DNA from: Candidatus Zipacnadia bacterium
Lineage (GTDB): Bacteria; Armatimonadota; Zipacnadia; Zipacnadales; UBA5352
Length of the DNA stretch: 34,101 bases
Direction: 5' to 3'
Assembly: GCA_029820945.1 (NCBI GenBank)
Contig: JALGUJ010000044.1
Coordinates: 1-34,101, forward strand
Shown here: positions 8,224 through 16,258 of the stretch, piece after piece
How positions within the stretch are numbered: position 1 is the stretch's first letter
Layout of the letters: every line of letters starts with the position of its first letter
The notes under the pieces: model-generated
Told to the model about the DNA's origin: nothing
Seen by the model: the letters and a program-made list of their open reading frames with translations, nothing else
Database searches by the model: none
Program-made: the position numbers and the translations under genes

Positions 8224-9935
8224 TGCGGCGCCCACCGTCGGTGGCCTGGCTCTTCGCCGCTCTGTGCGCGCTTGCGGCCGCAAGCGCGCCGGCGCGGGCT
8301 CAGGACGCCTACTGCTCTGTCATTGAGGTCAGGACGAAGGCTCTCAGCAACGGCGCGACCATCACGGTCAAGGCCGACGGCATTCTGCAGTACGACGTGA
8401 ACACCAGTCGCTACCGCAAGGTGACGGAGATCAACATCGAGCTTGAGAACGCGCGATCCGCGCTCGATGACGACCTCATCAGGCCAGATGACGTCTACCC
8501 GATCAGCTACATCAGCTTCACTGTACCCGACAACGCGCGCAACGGCGTGGGCCTGAACATGAAGATCGTTCTGGTGGATGCCGCCAGGTTTACCATCCCC
8601 GAGCAGACGGACCCGCAGAAGCTCGTGGTCAACGTCAAGACCGAGCGCACCGTGCGCTCTCGGGGCGACAACGGTGGCAACGGCGATGAGGAGGACGAGG
8701 AAGACGGGGAGGAGGACGAGGACGAGGAGGAGGCGCTGGAGGTCACCTGCGATGAGCAGGGGCTGCTGACCGTGCGGGCGCTGAAGGTCGATCTGCACCG
8801 CGTCGTGGCCGAGATCGCGCGCGCCGCGGGCGTGAACGTCGCGGTGGACGACGCGGTTCAGCGCAAGGTCAGCCTGCACGTGGCGGGCCTCACCGCCGAC
8901 CAGGTTCTGCAGGGCATCGCCAGCGGCTACGGGCTGGCCATCTCCGGTGTCGGGGATGTGCAGATGGTCAGTGAGGGCATTCCCACCGATCTGCCGACGT
9001 ACGGCCGCTCGGCCACGCAGTCCTACCCCCTGACCTACCTGCAGGTCGATAGCGCCGCGAGCCTGCTGCCGCCCTTCCTCATCGAGTACCTGCGCCGCAA
9101 TCCGCAGCAGAACTCGCTTGTTGTGACCGCTCCGCGCCAGATGCTGGAGAAGATCGGCCAGGACCTGCGGGCCATAGACATCGCGCCGCCGCTGATCATG
9201 GTTGAGGTGCTGGCGGTGGAGATGACGCGCGACGGCTCGGCCGAGGGCTTCCTCAACTGGCTCTACGAGGGCGGCGACCGCGAGTTCAGTGCCGACACGC
9301 CGACCGGCGACTACGGCTACGCGGAGGGTGAGAGCTACGGCATCGCCGGCGGGGTAGTCGAGACGGTCACGCTGTCGGGGCGCATCCGCGCGCTGCTGGC
9401 CTCAGGCTCAGCACACATCCACGCCGAGCCCAAGATGGCGGCGATGAACGGGGAGACCGCCACCATCTTCATCGGGCGCGACCGCTTCATCCGCGTCACC
9501 TACACCCGGTATGGTGACACGCAGGAGAAGATCGAGACGGTGCGCGTTGGCGTCTCGCTCTCCATCAGGCCCTGGACCGGTGGCAACGGCGAGATCACGA
9601 GCCACATCAGTTGCGAGGTCAGCAACATCGTGGAGCTCGATCCCGAGACGGGCATCCCCCGCCTGAGCACCCGCCGCGCCAAAGCAACCGTGCGCGCCCG
9701 CGACGGCGAGACTATCGTTATCGGCGGGCTGCTCAAGCGGCAGAGCGAAACGGTCCGACGCAAGATCCCGATCCTCGGCGACATCCCCATCATCGGGGAG
9801 CTGTTCCGCAGCCGCCGGACGACCACCACCGACTCCGAGCTGATGTTCTTCGTGACGCCGCGCATCATTGATCCCGACGCGGTCGCGACCATTACCACCG
9901 CGGCGCCCGAGGACTCTGAAGCCACCGAGCCGTAG
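8223..9935 (+). CDS. Secretin-family protein with AMIN-like domain and acidic linker, third in tandem
   Basis: This 570-residue product begins with a signal peptide (1-26, ending ARAQ). An AMIN-like beta domain spans about 28-145; such domains in secretins and amidases are known to bind peptidoglycan. An almost purely Asp/Glu linker covers about 149-172. STN-like (about 178-250), NolW-like (about 270-330) and a canonical secretin domain (about 400-560) follow. The key motifs are IFIGRDRF, RARDGETIVIGGL near 490-503 and IPILGDIPIIGELF near 515-528. I prefer ATG 8223, which overlaps the previous stop by one base (TGATG); GTG 8220 in the same frame is possible. A purine-rich GGAGGAGG stretch upstream serves as ribosome site. 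Together the three genes probably encode one outer-membrane channel system. Confidence 0.9.
   Translation: MRRPPSVAWLFAALCALAAASAPARAQDAYCSVIEVRTKALSNGATITVKADGILQYDVNTSRYRKVTEINIELENARSALDDDLIRPDDVYPISYISFTVPDNARNGVGLNMKIVLVDAARFTIPEQTDPQKLVVNVKTERTVRSRGDNGGNGDEEDEEDGEEDEDEEEALEVTCDEQGLLTVRALKVDLHRVVAEIARAAGVNVAVDDAVQRKVSLHVAGLTADQVLQGIASGYGLAISGVGDVQMVSEGIPTDLPTYGRSATQSYPLTYLQVDSAASLLPPFLIEYLRRNPQQNSLVVTAPRQMLEKIGQDLRAIDIAPPLIMVEVLAVEMTRDGSAEGFLNWLYEGGDREFSADTPTGDYGYAEGESYGIAGGVVETVTLSGRIRALLASGSAHIHAEPKMAAMNGETATIFIGRDRFIRVTYTRYGDTQEKIETVRVGVSLSIRPWTGGNGEITSHISCEVSNIVELDPETGIPRLSTRRAKATVRARDGETIVIGGLLKRQSETVRRKIPILGDIPIIGELFRSRRTTTTDSELMFFVTPRIIDPDAVATITTAAPEDSEATEP
8683..8740 (+). repeat. 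Purine-only low-complexity tract encoding acidic linker
   Basis: A run of GAGGAC/GAGGAG-like codons encodes nearly uninterrupted Glu/Asp in the third secretin, between its AMIN-like and STN-like domains. It is probably a flexible, charged spacer; such tracts can vary in length by slippage. Confidence 0.7.
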
Positions 9936-9999
9936 GGCCCCCCGACTCCGTCACGCGCTCTGCGCCGCCGGCAGCCCGGGACCTGTGCGAGGGCCCGGC

Positions 10000-11355
10000 C
10001 TATCTTCTGCGCTCGTAGCTGCCGAGGCGCTCGATGGTCGCCTCCGGCGCGCCGACCTCGCGCAGGAAGTCCAGGAATGCCGCGTGCAGCCGGGCCGCCT
10101 GATCCTCGTTGCCCTCGAAGATGTTGTTCGTCTCGCCGGGGTCATCGGGAATACGGTAGACCTCCGGCTCGTAGGCCGGGTGGAAGTGCAGCGACCAGCC
10201 GTCGTGGGAGCGCACCGCGATGCGCGTCTTCAGCGGGTCGCGGTCCTCATCGAGGTAGCCCGACGAGAATGCGAACTCCCGGTGGCCGTTGCGCTCGCCG
10301 CGCACCACGGGCACGACGGAGCGGCCGTGCACGTCGCCCGGGTCGTCGGCGCCCATCAGGTCCATCACCGTCGCCCGGATGTCCGGCGCCTGCACCAGCG
10401 CATCGGAGCGGCCCGGCTCGGTGTCCGGGACGTAGACGATCAGCGGCACGCCCGCATCCTCCTCATACAGCGGCCAGGGCTCGCCTACCAGCGTGTGCTT
10501 GCCCGCGCGGTTGTGCTCGCCGAGGTAGAAGCCGTGATCCGAGGTGAAGATCAGCGCGGTGTGCTCGGCGAACCCGAGCTCGAAGAAGCGGTCGATGATC
10601 TCCCCGACCCAGCGGTCCATCATGGTCAGCTCGCCGCAGTAGCGGGCGTGCATCCACCGGATCTCCTCGTCCGTGAAGTTGTCGTCGAGGTAGTCGTAGG
10701 GTGCCTGGATGAAGTCCTGGCCCTCGTAGTCGGGGTAGTACATGCGCGCGTACCACAGCGGCGAGAGCCACGGCTCGTGCGGGTCGAAGGTGTCCACCCA
10801 GAGCAGGAACCCGTCGGCGTCCGCGTTCTGCTCCATCCATCGCGCGGCGTCCATGCACGTGCGCGCCGCAAAGGTGTCGGCCTCATCCTCCCACCACGTC
10901 GCATCGCGCAGCCGCGCCAGCATGCTCTCCGGCGAGCGGATGCGGTCGGCGTCGCAGGGCAGATCGACCTCATTCTCGACGCGGATCAGGTCCGGGCGGC
11001 CGGTCGCCTGCCCGGAGTTGCACCTGACGCCGCGGAAGCCGCGCGCGCAGTTCGCGCCCGTGATCCCCGGCGTGTCGTAGATCATCTGCGTCGCGAACCC
11101 CTGCTCCTCCAGCGGCTCCGGCAGCGACGTCATGCCCTCGGGCAGCGGCTCCCAGCCGTAGAACGGGAACCCGTAGCGCCCGGTCAGGCAGTCCACCCGA
11201 TGGGGCACGGTGGGGAAGGATCCGCAGTAGCAGCGCTCGAACACGAACGACTTCGAGGCCAGGTAGTCCAGCGACGGCGTGTTCATCCACTCGCATCCGT
11301 AGGCCCCGATGCGGTCCCTGCGGCAGGTGTCGGACACGACCACGATCACGTTCAC
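10000..11355 (-). CDS. Sulfatase-fold (alkaline phosphatase superfamily) hydrolase with Thr at the nucleophile position
   Basis: The 451-residue protein has the sulfatase fold: N-terminal metal Asp in VVVSDTCRRDRIGAYG, the LTGRYGF segment, and a later TSDHGFYLGEH metal site near 274. No signal peptide is visible. In Cys/Ser sulfatases the motif CxPSRxxxLTGR supplies the formylglycine. Here it reads TVPHRVDCLTGR, placing Thr49 at that position and His in place of Ser, so conversion to formylglycine is not expected. Thr nucleophiles are known in phosphodiesterases of the same superfamily, so a phosphoester or phosphonate substrate is possible; this is inference. GTG 11355 follows AGGTGAT. The gene converges on the secretin operon with 64 bases between. 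Confidence 0.85.
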   Translation of the reverse strand: MNVIVVVSDTCRRDRIGAYGCEWMNTPSLDYLASKSFVFERCYCGSFPTVPHRVDCLTGRYGFPFYGWEPLPEGMTSLPEPLEEQGFATQMIYDTPGITGANCARGFRGVRCNSGQATGRPDLIRVENEVDLPCDADRIRSPESMLARLRDATWWEDEADTFAARTCMDAARWMEQNADADGFLLWVDTFDPHEPWLSPLWYARMYYPDYEGQDFIQAPYDYLDDNFTDEEIRWMHARYCGELTMMDRWVGEIIDRFFELGFAEHTALIFTSDHGFYLGEHNRAGKHTLVGEPWPLYEEDAGVPLIVYVPDTEPGRSDALVQAPDIRATVMDLMGADDPGDVHGRSVVPVVRGERNGHREFAFSSGYLDEDRDPLKTRIAVRSHDGWSLHFHPAYEPEVYRIPDDPGETNNIFEGNEDQAARLHAAFLDFLREVGAPEATIERLGSYERRR

Positions 11356-11540
11356 GTGGCATCACCTCGGTGACTTCGCTCGCTGCGGTCGCTGGCTCCC
11401 GGCACTTCGCGGCGCTGGGGGGCTGTCCCTCCACGGCCGTGCCGAGGCGGGCGCGCGGCGGGGCAGGGCCCTCCCCCGTCTCTCTCACCGCGAGGAGGGA
11501 GAGGAGCCGCCGGGCCCGAAGGACGCCCCGGAGGTGCACG
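11356..11540. other. Divergent spacer between sulfatase-like gene and larE
   Basis: This 185-base GC-rich region lies between two divergent starts and should hold both promoters. Only the two ribosome sites could be identified: AGGTGAT for the minus gene and GGAGG for larE. No convincing promoter hexamers or operators were seen. Confidence 0.5.
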
Positions 11541-12350
11541 ATGGCCGACCTGGAGGGGAAGCTGGCGCGACTGCGTGGCATCCTGCGCGAGATGGGCGGC
11601 GCCGTCATCGCCCTCTCGGGCGGCACTGACAGCTCGCTGTTGCTCGACCTGGCCGCCGAGGTGCTCGACGACCGCGTGCTGGCCGTCACCGCGCGCGGGC
11701 CCATGTTCCCGGCCGCGGAGGCCGAGCGGGCAGGAGAGGTCGCCGGCCGCGCCGGGGTCCGCCACGCGGTGATCGACCCGCGCCTGCTGGAGGACGATGG
11801 GGTGCGTGCGAATCCGCCCGACCGCTGCTACCACTGCAAGCGGGCGCTGTTCGGGCGCCTGCTGGAGATGGCCCGCGGCGAGGGGCTGCGGTGGGTCGCG
11901 CACGGGGAGCAGGCCGACGATGCCTCCGCGCACCGCCCCGGCGCGCGTGCGGCCGATGAGCTGGGGGTGCGCGCACCCCTGGCCGAGGCGGGGCTCACGA
12001 AGCAGGAGGTGCGTGAGCTGTCGCGGCGCCGCGGCCTGCCAACCTGGGACGCCCCGGCGAGCGCGTGCCTTGCCACGCGTATTCCGTACGGCCAGGAGCT
12101 GACTGAGGAGCGCCTCGCGCGCGTGGAGGCGGCCGAGGACGCGCTGCGCGAGGTGGGCTTCCGCGCGTTACGCGTCCGCGACCATGGCGGCATCGCGCGC
12201 ATCGAGGTGCCGCAGAGCGAGATCCAGCGGCTCACGGCTGAGCCGCTGCGCTTGGAGGTCGTGGCGCGGCTCCGGGCGCTCGGCTTCACGCACGTCACCG
12301 TGGACCTGGCCGGCCTGCGCTCGGGGAGCATGGACGAGGGGCGCGGCTGA
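11541..12350 (+). CDS. larE: LarE-type ATP-dependent sacrificial sulfur transferase
   Basis: LarE adenylates and then sulfurates the pyridinium biscarboxylate mononucleotide intermediate in making the nickel-pincer cofactor of lactate racemase and related enzymes. This 269-residue protein is near the usual length (about 275). It has the PP-loop SGGTDSS at 26-32 (normally SGGVDSS), the NPPDRCYHCK motif with Cys96 and Cys99, and ASACLATRIPYG with Cys176. Cys176 lies in the motif, and at the very number, of the sacrificial cysteine described in Lactiplantibacillus plantarum LarE. ATG 11541 is preceded by GGAGG at 7-base spacing; the frame is open further upstream without a ribosome site. LarB, LarC and a LarA-type enzyme are not in the window. 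It converges with the methyltransferase gene 20 bases away. Confidence 0.88.
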   Translation: MADLEGKLARLRGILREMGGAVIALSGGTDSSLLLDLAAEVLDDRVLAVTARGPMFPAAEAERAGEVAGRAGVRHAVIDPRLLEDDGVRANPPDRCYHCKRALFGRLLEMARGEGLRWVAHGEQADDASAHRPGARAADELGVRAPLAEAGLTKQEVRELSRRRGLPTWDAPASACLATRIPYGQELTEERLARVEAAEDALREVGFRALRVRDHGGIARIEVPQSEIQRLTAEPLRLEVVARLRALGFTHVTVDLAGLRSGSMDEGRG

Positions 12351-12370
12351 GTGGCGGCGCTCGGCGGGGT

Positions 12371-12877
12371 TCAGTCGCCCGGGTGCTTCTCGAAGACCGC
12401 CCACTGCGTGAGACCGTAGATGGTGCGGATCTCCTTGTGTTCGAACTGCTCGACGCCGCGCAGGTCGAGCAGGTTGTCGTGCGGCGTGACGCGGGGCTGG
12501 TTGAGGCCGAGCAGCTCCAGTACTCGCAGTAGCCAGTCCATGCGCGGCACCGGTGTGGTGATCATCATCCTGCCGCCCTCGCGCAGGATGTCGTAGCACT
12601 CCTGGAAGCAGTCCACGTGCTCCACGACCTCGAAGGCCACCACCACGTCGAACGAGCCCGGCTCGATGCCCAGCTCCCGCCACTCCCGGATGTCGCCGAT
12701 GATGTCCGCGGGCGGGCCGAGGTCGAGGCCGACGTAGCCGTGGTAGCCGTGCTCCCTGCACCATTCGCGCAGCCAGCCGTCCCCCGTGCCCACCTCCAGG
12801 ATGCGCTCCGACCTGTCGATCATCCCGAAGAAGTGGTCGAGCTTCCGCCGTCGAACGTAGTCGCTGATCATGGGCAT
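12371..12877 (-). CDS. Class I SAM-dependent methyltransferase
   Basis: The 168-residue protein has the Rossmann-type methyltransferase motifs: motif I ILEVGTGDGWL (about 26-36), an acidic motif II at VGLDLGP, and SFDVVVAFEVVEHV as motif IV with post-motif residues (about 78-91), then ILREGGRMMITTP. It is short, missing the usual C-terminal extension, and resembles the Methyltransf_11/23 type that often modifies lipids, quinones or sugars. It is the third gene behind a prepilin-like and a glycosyltransferase-like gene, only 30 bases from the latter. A role in modifying a surface glycan or lipid is therefore plausible but unproven. Start at 12877 follows a GAGGG site; the internal Met at 12871 is an alternative. 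Confidence 0.82.
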   Translation of the reverse strand: MPMISDYVRRRKLDHFFGMIDRSERILEVGTGDGWLREWCREHGYHGYVGLDLGPPADIIGDIREWRELGIEPGSFDVVVAFEVVEHVDCFQECYDILREGGRMMITTPVPRMDWLLRVLELLGLNQPRVTPHDNLLDLRGVEQFEHKEIRTIYGLTQWAVFEKHPGD

Positions 12878-12907
12878 GGAGGGCCCTCGTGGCGGGACGC
12901 GCGCCCA

Positions 12908-14272
12908 TCAGGGCGCGAATGTTGGGACCAGGTACGTGTGCATCTCCCAGAAGGAGATGGCGTTGATCGCGAGCAGCAGCACGAGCGTGGCGGCCCACAC
13001 CGCCCGCCTCCAGCGAGCGGGTAGCACGAGCGGGCCGATGGCCAGCAGGGACATGGTGGCCGCGACTGCAGACAGGGCGTAACGGCCGCCCTCATGGCGC
13101 CCGGGATGAACGTAGACCGCGCTGTGCGCAACCGCGGCGTAGGTGAGCAGCGACGAGCCGAGCAGCGTCGCGGTCATCAGCCCCTGCGGCCCGGCGCGGC
13201 CGTCGCGGAGCCACCGCACCACCAGCACCGCGCTCCCGCCGAGTGCTATGAGCGCTACGGGCAGCAGCAGGACGAAGACCGGCGTCTCGAGGTTCGGCCG
13301 CGGCCACAGGTCGGACGGCTCGAGGGGAGGCGGCGAGTGAGGACCCGGCAGCCATCCCATCTGCACCCACGTGGAGCGATAGAGGCCCTCCACGGCGCGA
13401 ACCAGCTTCGCCCCGAAGCTGTGGACCGGCCACGTGCTCTCCGGCCACGGCATGTCAGACTCCAGGTAGCCCCACCTGGACAGGTGGAAGGCCACGTAGC
13501 TCCCGCCGGTGGCGCCAAAGGCGACGGCGTAGGCCGCGGCGTTGATCAGCCCCGTGCGGCGCTCGGCGGAAGCGCCCCCGGCCTCCCCGCTCTCCTGGCC
13601 CGCGCTCGCCCTGCGGATGCGCGCTGCGATCGCGAGGGCGAGCAGTGGCACCGGCATGAGGAGCAGTCCGTTCATCTTCGCGAGCACCGCGGCGCCCGCC
13701 GCCAGCCCCGCCAGGATCGACAGGCGCAACGAGCGCTCCGGCTCCACGATGGCGCGGGCGGTCAGATAGAGTAGCAGCGCGCCGGCGCAGGCGACGGTCA
13801 CGTCGTTGCCCACCATGACGCAGACGAGCTGGTAGTGCGGGAGGAGCCCGACCGCCGCCATGCCGACCACGGGCAGCCACGGACGATCGGGGAAGACACG
13901 CCGCAGCATCAACCAGGTCAGCAGCACCGTGCCGGCGCCGATGAGCACCGAGAGCAGGCGCATCGCCCGCCACGCGACGGTGGCCCCAAGCGCGCGCGTA
14001 GCGAGGTAGACCGGCGCCGCGATGAGGTAGTGCAGCGGCGGGTGATGGCTGATCGCCTCCTGCTTCTCGATCGGCGAGGGAAGGCGGCCCTGCTCGGCCA
14101 CGATCTGGACGTACCGAACGTGGCGGGGCTCGTCGATCCCGCCGCCCAGCGGAACCACGAAGCTCCACGCCACGGCCAGCGCGGTGTAGGTGGCGAGCAC
14201 GGCCACCGGCGCGTATCTTTGCAGTCGCTGCGCATCAAGCCGCCGCGCGGTCGGCGCCGCGTTTCCTCGCAC
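12908..14272 (-). CDS. Polytopic glycosyltransferase-like membrane protein (GT39/ArnT-like superfamily)
   Basis: The 454-residue protein has about ten hydrophobic segments. Its first periplasmic loop contains GGGIDEPRHVRY followed by a HHPPLHYLI stretch. The acidic residue soon after the first helix and the later PPL motif are the pattern of dolichyl- or undecaprenyl-phosphate sugar glycosyltransferases of the GT-C fold (PMT, ArnT, PF13231-like). It would move a lipid-linked sugar to a protein or lipid on the outer face of the inner membrane. The GTG start at 14272 is 6 bases after the prepilin-like gene's stop, so they are likely co-transcribed. Glycosylation of a pilin-like or surface substrate is an attractive inference from this neighbourhood. 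The acceptor is unknown. Confidence 0.75.
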   Translation of the reverse strand: MRGNAAPTARRLDAQRLQRYAPVAVLATYTALAVAWSFVVPLGGGIDEPRHVRYVQIVAEQGRLPSPIEKQEAISHHPPLHYLIAAPVYLATRALGATVAWRAMRLLSVLIGAGTVLLTWLMLRRVFPDRPWLPVVGMAAVGLLPHYQLVCVMVGNDVTVACAGALLLYLTARAIVEPERSLRLSILAGLAAGAAVLAKMNGLLLMPVPLLALAIAARIRRASAGQESGEAGGASAERRTGLINAAAYAVAFGATGGSYVAFHLSRWGYLESDMPWPESTWPVHSFGAKLVRAVEGLYRSTWVQMGWLPGPHSPPPLEPSDLWPRPNLETPVFVLLLPVALIALGGSAVLVVRWLRDGRAGPQGLMTATLLGSSLLTYAAVAHSAVYVHPGRHEGGRYALSAVAATMSLLAIGPLVLPARWRRAVWAATLVLLLAINAISFWEMHTYLVPTFAP

Positions 14273-14278
14273 TCGCCC

Positions 14279-14827
14279 CTACTCCTCGTCCTGCTCCGGA
14301 AGCTTGAACCTGGGGAGCTGGGAGGCGGGGTACCACTTGACGTGCCCATCGAGGAATAGTACATTGCATCCGCCGTTGTGCGCCGGGGGCACGTTGGGAC
14401 TGACCACGTTGATGTCCATCATCAGCCACGTGGCCGCCGGGTTGGGGATCTCATCGATCGTTTTGCCGCCCAGCTTGTCGTTGTAGACGTAGCAGATGCC
14501 GCGCTGCCGGATCGCCTGCGGGGCGGCCGGGCAGATGAACATCTGGGGCGGTACCTCGCCGGCCATCACCTTTGCCAGATGGTACTTCTCGCGGTTGGGG
14601 TGCGGGGGGTCGGGCGGGTAGAACCACGCCCTGGGCAGCGGCTCGCCCGTCATGGTGCGCATCTGGATGGCCATGCCGATCTGGCGCAGGTGTTGCTGGC
14701 ACGTCGTCTTGTGGGCCTGGCTGGTCACGTTCACGAAGGCTCCGCCGCCCAGACCGGTGAGGATTGCGGTCACCGTCAGAACCTCGGCGGCGGTGAAGCC
14801 TGCGCGCCGTCCGCGTCGCGAGAACAT
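14279..14827 (-). CDS. Prepilin-type N-methylation protein with H-x-DG-like tail
   Basis: The 182-residue product has a type IV prepilin leader: a basic MFSRRGRRAG with cleavage expected after Gly10, then FTAAEVLTVTAIL with the conserved Glu at mature position 5 and a hydrophobic helix. The body contains CPAAPQ and ends with GGCNVLFLDGHVKWYP, reminiscent of the H-x9-DG C-terminal motif of DUF1559-type pseudopilins abundant in Planctomycetes and similar phyla. At 182 residues it is shorter than typical DUF1559 proteins. It needs a prepilin peptidase (not in the window) and may form or decorate a pseudopilus. ATG 14827 follows AAGGTGG. It is the first gene of a likely three-gene operon and starts only 31 bases from the divergent amidase gene. 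Confidence 0.8.
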   Translation of the reverse strand: MFSRRGRRAGFTAAEVLTVTAILTGLGGGAFVNVTSQAHKTTCQQHLRQIGMAIQMRTMTGEPLPRAWFYPPDPPHPNREKYHLAKVMAGEVPPQMFICPAAPQAIRQRGICYVYNDKLGGKTIDEIPNPAATWLMMDINVVSPNVPPAHNGGCNVLFLDGHVKWYPASQLPRFKLPEQDEE

Positions 14828-14858
14828 CGCGACCACCTTGGGAGTCGAAGCTCGCCGA

Positions 14859-16100
14859 ATGAACTCGCAGGCAGTATATCGCGGCTGGAGCGCATCGTCA
14901 ACGCCGGGGCCGCGGCCGATCGGTCTCGTCGTCGTGCTTCTCGTGGGTGTTGCCATCGTGCCCGCCACAGCAGAGCGCGCGGTCAAGACGACGCACCCCC
15001 GCACTGACCTGCGCACCGGCCCGAGCCGGGAGCACAACCGCATCACCGTGCTGCCCCCGGGCATCAGGCTCTGGGCGGATGACTACGTGGACGGCTTCTA
15101 CCGGGTGCCGCTGTGCCCGGTGCTGCACGCCTGGGTATCGCGCGAGCAGGTGCAGCCGCTCGACCGCTCCCTCCCTCGCCCGCAGATCCACGCCGTCACC
15201 GACATCTCGGTCAAGGGCATCGAGCCCGGCAGCCTGGCGACGATCAGGCTGGCCGAGCCGGTCGCCTACCGCGTGCGGCAGCAGCTCCATCCGCCTGCGC
15301 TGATCCTGGACCTCTTCGGCGTCAACCTGGCGCGCTACGGCGTCCGGCAGCGCCCGTCGGATCGCTGCACCTGGGCCGTGGTCGCGGAGCAGGTGGCCGA
15401 CGGCTGGGCGCAGGTCACCTTCCACCTGACATTCAGCCAGCAGCGCGGCTGGCGGGTGACCCAGCATGACGGCGCCCTCATGCTGCTGATCCGCAACCCA
15501 TACCGAGGCGACACGCTCGACCACAAGGTGATCGTCCTCGACCCCGGCCACGGTGGGCGGGACTCGGGTGCCGTCGGCCCCACCGGCGTGCGCGAGAAGG
15601 ACGTGAACCTTCGCATCGCGCTGCGACTGGTCGAGCTGCTGGCCGAGCGCGGAGCCACCGCCCGCCTGCTGCGCGACAGCGACCGCGCCCTCTCGCCCGG
15701 AGGCGCGAGCCAGCGCGAGGAGCTTGAGGCGCGGCTGGCCGCCAGCGAGCAGCCCGACGCCGACCTGTTCCTGTCCATCCACAACAACGCCGTCGGCTCC
15801 GGCGACCCGGCCCGGGCCTTCGGCACCGAGACCTACTACTGGACCCCCATGAGCGTGCTCCCCGCCCGCATCCTCCAGAACCACCTCTGCCAGCGACTGC
15901 GCACCAACAACCGCTTCATCTCCTGGCGACCGTTCTACGTGCTGCGCTCCGGCGACGTCCCGCGCGTGCTGGTCGAGTGCGCCTATGTCAGCAACCCGTC
16001 CGAGGAGCAGCGCATGCGCGGAGATGAGTTCACGGAGAGCGCTGCGCTGGCCCTGCGAGACGGCCTCGAGGACTTCTTCGCGACTGTGGCTGCGAGCTGA
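14859..16100 (+). CDS. Secreted N-acetylmuramoyl-L-alanine amidase (SH3-like, AMIN, Amidase_3)
   Basis: This enzyme cuts the amide bond between MurNAc and L-Ala in peptidoglycan. The 413-residue product has a hydrophobic export segment (about 22-38, ending ATA), a bacterial SH3-like domain (about 40-105, with RTDLRTGPSREHN), an AMIN-like wall-binding domain (about 107-220) and a C-terminal Amidase_3 domain. Zinc ligands and catalytic residues are visible: His231 in DPGHGGRDSG, Glu246 in REKDVNLR, His308 in LSIHNNA and Glu373 in VECAYVSNPSEE. The start is uncertain: ATG 14859 lacks a strong ribosome site. The AMIN domain is also found in two of the nearby secretins. Likely roles are cell separation or opening the wall for envelope assemblies. 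Confidence 0.88.
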   Translation: MNSQAVYRGWSASSTPGPRPIGLVVVLLVGVAIVPATAERAVKTTHPRTDLRTGPSREHNRITVLPPGIRLWADDYVDGFYRVPLCPVLHAWVSREQVQPLDRSLPRPQIHAVTDISVKGIEPGSLATIRLAEPVAYRVRQQLHPPALILDLFGVNLARYGVRQRPSDRCTWAVVAEQVADGWAQVTFHLTFSQQRGWRVTQHDGALMLLIRNPYRGDTLDHKVIVLDPGHGGRDSGAVGPTGVREKDVNLRIALRLVELLAERGATARLLRDSDRALSPGGASQREELEARLAASEQPDADLFLSIHNNAVGSGDPARAFGTETYYWTPMSVLPARILQNHLCQRLRTNNRFISWRPFYVLRSGDVPRVLVECAYVSNPSEEQRMRGDEFTESAALALRDGLEDFFATVAAS

Positions 16101-16134
16101 TCCTGCCGGGGTGACACGCTATTCGCGTCAATGC

Positions 16135-16167
16135 GGCTGCGCCCCATCCTGGGGCTGTGCGGCAGCC
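16135..16167 (+). terminator. Hairpin after the amidase gene
   Basis: GCCCCA (16141-16146) pairs with TGGGGC (16150-16155) around a 3-base loop. An outer GGCTGC (16135-16140) pairs with GCAGCC (16162-16167) across a 6-base bulge. It lies 35 bases after the amidase stop. No T-run follows, so it may be a weak or factor-dependent terminator. Confidence 0.4.
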
Positions 16168-16258
16168 TGTGTGGGAACTTCCGGCGACGGGTGGGCATTG
16201 TTAAGCTACAGGTGTGCCCGTTTGTGTTCTGCGCTATAGCTCCAGGGAGTGACGTTCG

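Noticed and set aside
8683..8740. Purine-rich repeat as a CRISPR or tandem-repeat locus
   Set aside because: The units are codon-level Glu/Asp repeats inside an intact gene, without spacers.
9868..11373. Plus-strand 501-codon frame over the sulfatase-like gene
   Set aside because: It begins inside the third secretin, has no ribosome site and no domain. The minus frame has sulfatase-fold motifs.
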